Positions 1 to 4,700 of a DNA stretch of 6,651 nt are shown one piece after another. The notes below the pieces were generated by a model. The model had not been told where the DNA came from. It searched no databases and saw only the letters and a program-made list of their open reading frames with translations. A program made the translations under genes and the position numbers. Numbering within the stretch: the stretch's first letter is position 1; each line of letters begins with the position of its first letter. The stretch comes from JABHCC01 sp964444375 (GTDB taxonomy: Bacteria; Bacteroidota; Bacteroidia; Bacteroidales; UBA12481), in NCBI GenBank assembly GCA_964444375.1, contig CAYUGX010000275.1:1-6651 (forward strand). The letters run 5' to 3'.

Positions 1-1
1 A

Positions 2-1450
2 AACAGGGTATTAGGAGTAATCGATAGCTTATACTATACCATTGCCCGCGAAATACCAAGAGATATTGAACGATGGACTGGTATGACCACCCGAGGAGGT
101 TCTGGATGTTCAACGATCTCTTCTTTAGCGCAATGGAATGATCATGTCGAGAATATGCGTGAGTTTGCCAGAAAAAGACCCGATGTCATACGAGATCAAT
201 TACTGAGTCAGTATGAACTTGACGGGATGGTTAATCTCAATTTGAGAGCTGATAATGGTCGGATCATGATAAATGGAATGGAAAATGCTGGTGGTGGATC
301 GTATTTCAAGAATATCCCCATTCGTCTGACTGCTGTTCCGAATCCTGGATATCAGTTTGTGGAATGGGTTGGATTGTCAAAGAATCCAGAAATTGAATTG
401 TCATTGCTTGAGGAGACAAGTCTGGTAGCTGTATTTCAGCCCGATGGTTTATCAATACTTCCCAATAGAATTGATGGCCATGTTCGACTGAAGTCTAGTG
501 AATCACCCTATGTGCTGTCTGGGGATTTAATAGTCCCTGAGGGATCTTCATTGTATGTCGAAGCTGGAACTGAACTCATGCTATCTGGATCGGCAAGCAT
601 TTACGTTTACGGTACGGTTCAATTTGATGGAAGTCAGGAAGCACCAGTATCACTTCGATGTATTGATCCAAATCAGAGATGGGGAGCGCTATGCCTCATA
701 CAAGCAGATGAACAATCATTTATTAATTATGTCGAGATTGAACAGGCATCGCTGGCTACCATGGATCCGGTTCTGCTAAAAGCTAATGTTAACCTGATTG
801 AAACCAACCTATCTACAACGGGTTTGAAAATAATGGACGCACCAAAAAATGCCGTGTTCATTCATCGGGGCAGGGTGCAAATACATAAGCCTATTTTGCA
901 AACGATTGGGGTAGGCGACTACATAAACGCCTTGCATGCTGAGCACGTACTAATTAGCGATGGCTACTTTCTGGGTAATGATGCTGAAGATACCGATGCC
1001 ATTGACCTGGATGAAGTTGCAGGGGCTGACATTCAAACATGTTTATTCCAAAACTTCTTTGGCCCTAACAGTGATGGGATTGATGTAGGGAATTCAGATC
1101 ATGTGCAGATTTCTAACAATATCTTCTCTGAGATTTCTGATAAAGCAATATCAATTGGAAAAGGATCAATAGTTTCAACCAGAGGAAATATATTCTCCAA
1201 TTGCAACTCTGGTGTCGGTGTGAAAGACCTGGGATCAACTGTTATGATAGATAGAAGTACATTCTACAACAATGCTAAAGGGATTGACTGTTTTGAAAAA
1301 GAGGTTGGCCGGGGCGGCGGAACAGCTCTGGTGAGTAATACTTTATTTGCAGGAAAACGACAATTGTCGCTCAGGATTACTATTCAAATCTGCAGATCAG
1401 CTATTGTTTTTCAGAATCTGATCCTCTGCCTGGAGCCCAAAATCGTGTAG
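2..1450 (+). CDS. CotH-kinase / beta-helix surface protein, 5'-truncated upstream piece of a frameshifted gene
   Basis: The frame is open from base 2, so the gene starts before the window; the ATG at 83 is internal. The first ~75 codons look like the end of a CotH kinase domain: REIPRDIERW, then a W...V..MREFA.KRPDVIRDQL pattern. In characterised homologues this fold phosphorylates proteins, but its catalytic part is not in the window. About bases 230-442 encode an InlB-B-repeat/Flg_new_2-like module (GRIMING, then LTAVPNPGYQFVEWVG and SLVAVFQP). From ~464 a right-handed parallel beta-helix follows, with SPYVLSGDLIVPEGSSLYVE, then WGAL, then coils such as NSDGIDVGNSDHVQISNN and DKAISIG. The frame is lost at the A-run 1354-1357; the last ~31 codons before the TAG at 1448 are out-of-frame sequence. 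If the frame were intact, the protein would continue to 2718 (905 residues within the window) and end in a T9SS tail. As read, this piece lacks that tail and would probably not reach the surface. Confidence 0.88.
   Translation, partial: NRVLGVIDSLYYTIAREIPRDIERWTGMTTRGGSGCSTISSLAQWNDHVENMREFARKRPDVIRDQLLSQYELDGMVNLNLRADNGRIMINGMENAGGGSYFKNIPIRLTAVPNPGYQFVEWVGLSKNPEIELSLLEETSLVAVFQPDGLSILPNRIDGHVRLKSSESPYVLSGDLIVPEGSSLYVEAGTELMLSGSASIYVYGTVQFDGSQEAPVSLRCIDPNQRWGALCLIQADEQSFINYVEIEQASLATMDPVLLKANVNLIETNLSTTGLKIMDAPKNAVFIHRGRVQIHKPILQTIGVGDYINALHAEHVLISDGYFLGNDAEDTDAIDLDEVAGADIQTCLFQNFFGPNSDGIDVGNSDHVQISNNIFSEISDKAISIGKGSIVSTRGNIFSNCNSGVGVKDLGSTVMIDRSTFYNNAKGIDCFEKEVGRGGGTALVSNTLFAGKRQLSLRITIQICRSAIVFQNLILCLEPKIV
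1354..1357 (+). other. Frameshift site in an A-run
   Basis: The run has four A residues. Frame 2 reads ...NTLFAGK then nonsense, while frame 1 reads K-TTIVAQDYYSN onward. With five A residues the protein reads straight through as AGKTTIVAQ. A one-base loss, real or from sequencing, explains both open pieces. Confidence 0.85.
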
Positions 1451-2718
1451 GAAACGCAGATTTGTTGTCTCCCGAAACAGGAAACTTTAATCTCAAAACC
1501 AATTCATTGTGCCGCGATGCCGGTAATCCAGATCATGAAAGGGATCCAGATGGTTCTCGCCCTGATATCGGTGCGAAATATGTGTTTACCGGCACAGTTC
1601 AAGATCTGTATATAAATGAAATTCAGGTGTTTGATGATTATCTCTGGTTTGAGTTGTATAATGCCGGACCAACAGAAATCGCAATAGATGATCTGATGAT
1701 TTATACAGATCCGTTATTGCTAAACGGTGTTATGTTGACTGATATACTGAAATCATCAGCGAATCTGGCGCCTGGAGAATACAAAACCTATGAGATAGAT
1801 TATCAGAATATTCTGGGGTTGGAGCCAATTATTCGCTTGGAATTGATTCAGTTACATGCCGACCAAAAAAACTCGGTAAGCTACCTGCAGAGTTACCCGA
1901 TTGAGGCAGGCTATTCTTATGGTTGTTATCCAAACGGATCCTATAATTATCACTATTTCAGGATACCCTCACCAGGTTATGAGAATGTCAGGCCCGAATC
2001 ACTTGCTGGAAAACTATTTATAAATGAGATCTTAGCCAAAAACACAACAGGACTCACTGATCAGGAGGGAGAGACCGATGACTGGATTGAACTCTATAAT
2101 GCTGGACCAGGTTCAGTGAACGTAGCTGGTCTTTACCTATCGGATGATAAAACGGTGAAATGGAAAATCCCTGGTGGACGTCAGTCATTGACCCATCTCG
2201 AAGAAGGTGATTTTTTGATCCTGTGGGCTGATGGAGATATTGAGCAAGGTTTTAATCATCTAAACTTTAGATTGTCAGGTAATGGTGAACAGCTTCATTT
2301 GTTTCAGTACCTCTATCCAGATACCCTGATGATTGACTCGCTTAGCTATGCTGTGCAAGAAGATGATATCAGCTTTGGCCGATACCCTGATGGGTCTTCA
2401 GAATGGCGGGCGATGAGCCATGTAACCCCTGGAAGCTCGAATGTTTACATGACGATAGATGAACCAGGTTATAGCTTTACCGTTGCCATATTTCCAAACC
2501 CGGCAACTGATTACCTGAATGTACGTATAACGGGTGATCCTGGCTATCAGAGTCGGCTTGAAATTATCGATCTGAATGGCCGAATCTTATTTGCACAGGG
2601 AATACGGGAATTCATGTCACTGCCCCGCCTTGATGTCAGCCGTTATCCAAAAGGGCTGTACTTCGTTAGAATTAATTCAAAAAGTCGGGTAGTAAATAAA
2701 CGAATAGTCATCAATTAG
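1357..2718 (+). CDS. Downstream piece of the same gene: beta-helix end, two LTD domains, T9SS tail
   Basis: This is the continuation, in the -1 frame, of the gene that stops at 1450. The frame is open from 1339 and its sequence makes sense from the A-run at 1354-1357 (TTIVAQDYYSNLQ). The beta-helix closes with CRDAGNPDHERDPDGSRPDIGA, a common ending of such helices. Two lamin-tail (LTD) beta-sandwich domains follow, at about 1606-1890 and 2014-2442. The end (2482-2715) is a T9SS type A sorting domain with FPNPATDYLNV, a LEIIDLNGRI strand and GLYFVRI...VVNKRIVIN. Such tails direct export across the outer membrane and are usually cleaved during surface attachment. No credible start exists: the TTG at 1462 lies inside the beta-helix coding sequence. 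Unless ribosomes shift frame, this half is probably untranslated. The first base given is the first codon after the shift, not a start codon. Confidence 0.88.
   Translation, partial: TTIVAQDYYSNLQISYCFSESDPLPGAQNRVGNADLLSPETGNFNLKTNSLCRDAGNPDHERDPDGSRPDIGAKYVFTGTVQDLYINEIQVFDDYLWFELYNAGPTEIAIDDLMIYTDPLLLNGVMLTDILKSSANLAPGEYKTYEIDYQNILGLEPIIRLELIQLHADQKNSVSYLQSYPIEAGYSYGCYPNGSYNYHYFRIPSPGYENVRPESLAGKLFINEILAKNTTGLTDQEGETDDWIELYNAGPGSVNVAGLYLSDDKTVKWKIPGGRQSLTHLEEGDFLILWADGDIEQGFNHLNFRLSGNGEQLHLFQYLYPDTLMIDSLSYAVQEDDISFGRYPDGSSEWRAMSHVTPGSSNVYMTIDEPGYSFTVAIFPNPATDYLNVRITGDPGYQSRLEIIDLNGRILFAQGIREFMSLPRLDVSRYPKGLYFVRINSKSRVVNKRIVIN
1606..2442 (+). repeat. Two diverged LTD domains in tandem
   Basis: Both copies open with LYINEI or LFINEI and share the core FELYNAGP (codons from 1648) and IELYNAGP (codons from 2086). 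The first copy runs about 1606-1890, followed by a linker of about 40 codons. The second copy runs about 2014-2442 and is the more typical: D-D-W-I-E-L-Y-N, then GLYLSDD, W-K-I-P, a hydrophobic LILWADG strand and LSGNGEQL. Lamin-tail domains in bacterial exoproteins are thought to serve binding or structural roles. Boundaries are approximate and judged by eye. Confidence 0.75.
2482..2715 (+). other. T9SS type A C-terminal sorting domain (coding segment)
   Basis: About 78 residues match the Por_Secre_tail pattern. They include the opening VAIFPNPATDYLNV, a middle LEIIDLNGRIL, then P-R-L-D-V-S-R-Y-P-K-G-L-Y-F-V-R-I, and a final basic strand ending KRIVIN. This is the strongest evidence for Bacteroidota in the window. 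Confidence 0.93.
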
Positions 2719-2725
2719 GGCCTCA

Positions 2726-3745
2726 ATGATAGATTTGAGATCAGATACAGTAACACAGCCGACTCCTGCAATGCTCAATGCCATGCTCAATGCACAGGTT
2801 GGTGATGATGTTTTGGGTGATGATCCTACTGTGCTGGCTCTGCAAGAGAAAGCAGCTGGAATGTTTGGTATGGAAGCTGCTTTATTCTGCCCATCGGGTA
2901 CCATGACCAATCAGATCGCCATCAAGGTGCATACCCAGCCCGGAGATGAAGTGATTTGCCACAAAGATTCACATGTGTACTATTACGAAGGGGGTGGCAT
3001 GATGCGAAATTCAGGTGTGTCAGTATGTTTGCTCGACGGTGATCGGGGTTTGATCAATCCAAATGATATTGAGCCGCATATTAATCCAGACGATGATCAC
3101 CGGCCAATAACGCGATTGGTGAGTTTGGAAAACACGACTAACAGGGGTGGTGGCGCTTGTTATTCTTTCGAAGATATCAAGTCAATTTCTACTTCTTGCC
3201 AGAAAAATGGGCTGGCCCTTCATCTTGATGGAGCCCGGCTTTTCAATGCCCTGGTTGAATCTGATCTGACTCCCCGAGACTATGGTCAGATATTCGACTC
3301 CATTTCCATCTGCCTGTCGAAGGGTCTGGGTGCTCCGGTAGGATCTTTGTTGTTGGGAAACAAATCATTTATCCGGCAGGGGAAAAGAATAAGAAAGGCC
3401 TGGGGAGGAGCTATGCGACAGGCTGGTTATCTTGCCGCTGCCGGAATATATGCCTTGGAGAATCATGTCGATCGACTAAAAGTTGATAATCAGAAAGCAA
3501 AAATCCTTGAAGAAAGATTAGGTGCAGCTTCATATGTTGAATCAGTAGTTCCAGTTGAGTCCAACATAGTTATTGTCAATCTGCGACAGAATCTGAATGC
3601 TATGGAACTGGTCAATCAACTGGCACAAAATGAATTGAATTGTATAGCTATTGGACCTCATCAAATCAGAATGGTTACTCACCTGGGAATAACAGAGGAG
3701 GTATTGAATAGGGCTGCCCAAGTTATTGATGACCTTTTGAATTAA
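2726..3745 (+). CDS. ltaE: Low-specificity L-threonine aldolase
   Basis: This is a complete 339-residue PLP enzyme (E. coli LtaE has 333) of the fold-type I family. It cleaves L-threonine or L-allo-threonine to glycine and acetaldehyde in the cytoplasm. Family motifs in order are: MIDLRSDTVTQPT at the N-terminus; VGDDVLGDDPTV; the phosphate-binding CPSGTMTNQ (S57-G-T); DSHVYYYE with the PLP-stacking His83; SLENTTNRGGG; HLDGAR with Asp168, which binds the pyridine nitrogen, and Arg171; and SICLSKGLGAPVGS with Lys199 as the likely Schiff-base lysine. IRMVTH near residue 315 carries the likely substrate-carboxylate arginine. The start is fixed by the canonical N-terminus. There is no clear Shine-Dalgarno. 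The gene begins 7 bases after the preceding stop, so cotranscription or translational coupling is plausible. Low specificity rather than L-allo specificity is inferred from the E. coli-like motifs and is not proven. Confidence 0.95.
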   Translation: MIDLRSDTVTQPTPAMLNAMLNAQVGDDVLGDDPTVLALQEKAAGMFGMEAALFCPSGTMTNQIAIKVHTQPGDEVICHKDSHVYYYEGGGMMRNSGVSVCLLDGDRGLINPNDIEPHINPDDDHRPITRLVSLENTTNRGGGACYSFEDIKSISTSCQKNGLALHLDGARLFNALVESDLTPRDYGQIFDSISICLSKGLGAPVGSLLLGNKSFIRQGKRIRKAWGGAMRQAGYLAAAGIYALENHVDRLKVDNQKAKILEERLGAASYVESVVPVESNIVIVNLRQNLNAMELVNQLAQNELNCIAIGPHQIRMVTHLGITEEVLNRAAQVIDDLLN

Positions 3746-3762
3746 TTCCAGAATCTTGAACA

Positions 3763-3783
3763 ATAGCTATCGTGTGTAGCTAT
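3763..3783. repeat. 7-bp inverted repeat between convergent genes
   Basis: ATAGCTA (3763-3769) and TAGCTAT (3777-3783) form a perfect 7-bp stem with a 7-base loop. It sits between the aldolase stop and the convergent lipoprotein stop. The stem is A+T-rich and lacks a clean T-run on either side, so a terminator role is only a possibility. Confidence 0.35.
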
Positions 3784-3829
3784 AGTTTGCAGCCACATAA
3801 TCGATGTTATCCTTAATAAACTGTTGATT
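3767..3829 (-). pseudogene. Possible remnant of a second lipoprotein C-terminus
   Basis: Read on the minus strand, one base past the lipoprotein stop and in another frame, 20 codons and a TAG give NQQFIKDNIDYVAANYSYTR. The intact gene ends INEIFKEIEFDFSYTR. Both end in SYTR-stop, with 11 of 12 bases identical over the last three codons plus stop (3767-3778 and 3831-3842). A similar hydrophobic/acidic pattern (FIKDNID against IFKEIEF) precedes it. It may be the tail of a duplicated and mostly deleted paralogue, or of the ancestral gene. The match is short and chance cannot be excluded. Confidence 0.4.
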
Positions 3830-3830
3830 A

Positions 3831-4472
3831 CTAGCGTGTGTATGAAAAATCAAATTCAATTTCCTTGAAGATCTCATTAATCAGCTCTGGTAAAGCCTTC
3901 TCTTTAAAATGCTCATACATGTCTCTATCCATGGTCATCACAAATGTTAAGGTCACATAAAAGGTGTTTTTAAGGTCAGCTTCTTCATCACAACCTGATG
4001 AAGGGCATACAACAGTATTTGGTTCAGTTTTATAAAAACCCAATAAATCTTTCTTGTCTCCGAAACCTCGCGTTGCGTCATCATAAGGAGCTTTCTTATC
4101 AAGGTCATCGCACTTGTGATAAAATGGATCAATGGTCATGCCCCAATACATCTGATCAGAATAACCATCGATGAAACTACTATTCAATTTGCACTTAGCC
4201 TGATAAGTTATGGTGTGTGGGTTTACGCATACAGAAATAGCGTAATTAGTATATTCCATGCTTATCTGATATTTGTCAGGAGATGGAAAACTAGCTTCCA
4301 AAACGAAGAAATCTCTCCAATCCAGATCATCAACACTCATCGGAAAGGTATGGCCAGATGAAGCACTATAATCTACTGTGCAGGGTTCATTATCCCAAAA
4401 GATATTTAAACTATCATCGCAACTGAAAATGCAGGTAATAAGACAGATTAAAGCTATTTGATGCCATTTCAT
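3831..4472 (-). CDS. Hypothetical cysteine-containing lipoprotein
   Basis: This 213-residue protein belongs to no family I recognise. The N-terminus MKWHQIALICLITCIFSC is a short hydrophobic lipoprotein signal with the lipidated cysteine likely at Cys18; IFSC is a loose lipobox of a kind tolerated in Bacteroidota. Two aspartates follow directly (C-D-D-S). The mature part has six further cysteines (31, 82, 94, 121, 156, 161), enough for up to three disulfides. It has an acidic, aromatic-rich beta-like body (FFVLEASFPS, YQISMEYTNYAIS, TFYVTLTFVMT) and an amphipathic helix near 184-205. No further membrane segment is seen. The ATG at 4472 places the signal correctly; no Shine-Dalgarno is visible. 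Two hand-counted 60-base lines give 33% and 40% G+C, against 50% and 53% in sampled lines of the aldolase and hydrolase. This could mean transfer or relaxed constraint. The gene is convergent with the aldolase and divergent from the hydrolase. Confidence 0.8.
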   Translation of the reverse strand: MKWHQIALICLITCIFSCDDSLNIFWDNEPCTVDYSASSGHTFPMSVDDLDWRDFFVLEASFPSPDKYQISMEYTNYAISVCVNPHTITYQAKCKLNSSFIDGYSDQMYWGMTIDPFYHKCDDLDKKAPYDDATRGFGDKKDLLGFYKTEPNTVVCPSSGCDEEADLKNTFYVTLTFVMTMDRDMYEHFKEKALPELINEIFKEIEFDFSYTR

Positions 4473-4547
4473 GAATGCAGAGTTTTAGGTTATTACTACT
4501 TTTATACGAAAGCCCGAATCTTTAGTTACTTAAACTTTCAGTTAATT
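4473..4547. promoter_or_regulatory. Divergent intergenic region
   Basis: These 75 A+T-rich bases separate the lipoprotein start from the hydrolase start, so promoters for both should lie here or close by. I could not place a convincing Bacteroidota promoter (TTTG, spacer, TAnnTTTG). TACTTTTA at 4497-4504 resembles the -7 element but has no partner at the right distance. Confidence 0.4.
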
Positions 4548-4700
4548 ATGTCTAAAGAAAAAGAACCCTATTATCCTACCGGATGTGATCCTGAAGAAGG
4601 TTGTCAATCCTTACCAGCCGGTATCGACCGGCGTGATTTTTTGAAAGCTTCAGCGCTTGGAGCAGCATTTGCTATGGTGCCCGGGATGCCAGTTTTTGCA
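4548..4700 (+). other. Tat signal peptide (coding segment)
   Basis: Residues 27-33 read DRRDFLK, matching the twin-arginine consensus S/T-R-R-x-F-L-K with Asp in place of Ser. The weakly hydrophobic ASALGAAFAMVPGMPVFA follows, with a likely cleavage site at VFA|GP. The n-region is unusually long (27 residues) and holds two cysteines (13 and 19). Tat export implies folding in the cytoplasm before transfer to the periplasm. Confidence 0.85.

Noticed and set aside
1351..1360. Programmed -1 frameshift at the A-run
   Set aside because: The sequence A-GGA-AAA is not a canonical slippery heptamer (the GGA codon would not re-pair), and the run has only four A residues. I saw no clear stem-loop after it. 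A one-base loss is simpler.
464..1597. Polygalacturonase or pectate lyase activity for the beta-helix
   Set aside because: Only the fold-type repeats (NSDGIDV, ISNNIF) are seen. The paired catalytic aspartates expected of GH28 are not evident, since the following motif is DKAISIG.
1462..2718. A separate gene starting at the TTG at 1462
   Set aside because: The coherent frame extends upstream of this codon through beta-helix sequence, and there is no signal peptide, although the T9SS tail needs one.
2677..2910. Minus-strand open frame over the aldolase start
   Set aside because: It overlaps two well-supported plus-strand coding segments and has low-complexity composition typical of an antisense shadow.
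3542..3763. Minus-strand open frame across the end of the aldolase gene
   Set aside because: It is a shadow of the well-supported aldolase, with no family signature or start context.
3763..3783. Intrinsic terminator
   Set aside because: The inverted repeat is real but short, A+T-rich and not followed by a T-run, so it is listed only as a repeat.
4116..4361. Plus-strand open frame opposite the lipoprotein
   Set aside because: The minus-strand protein has a proper lipoprotein signal and even composition; this one has no signature.
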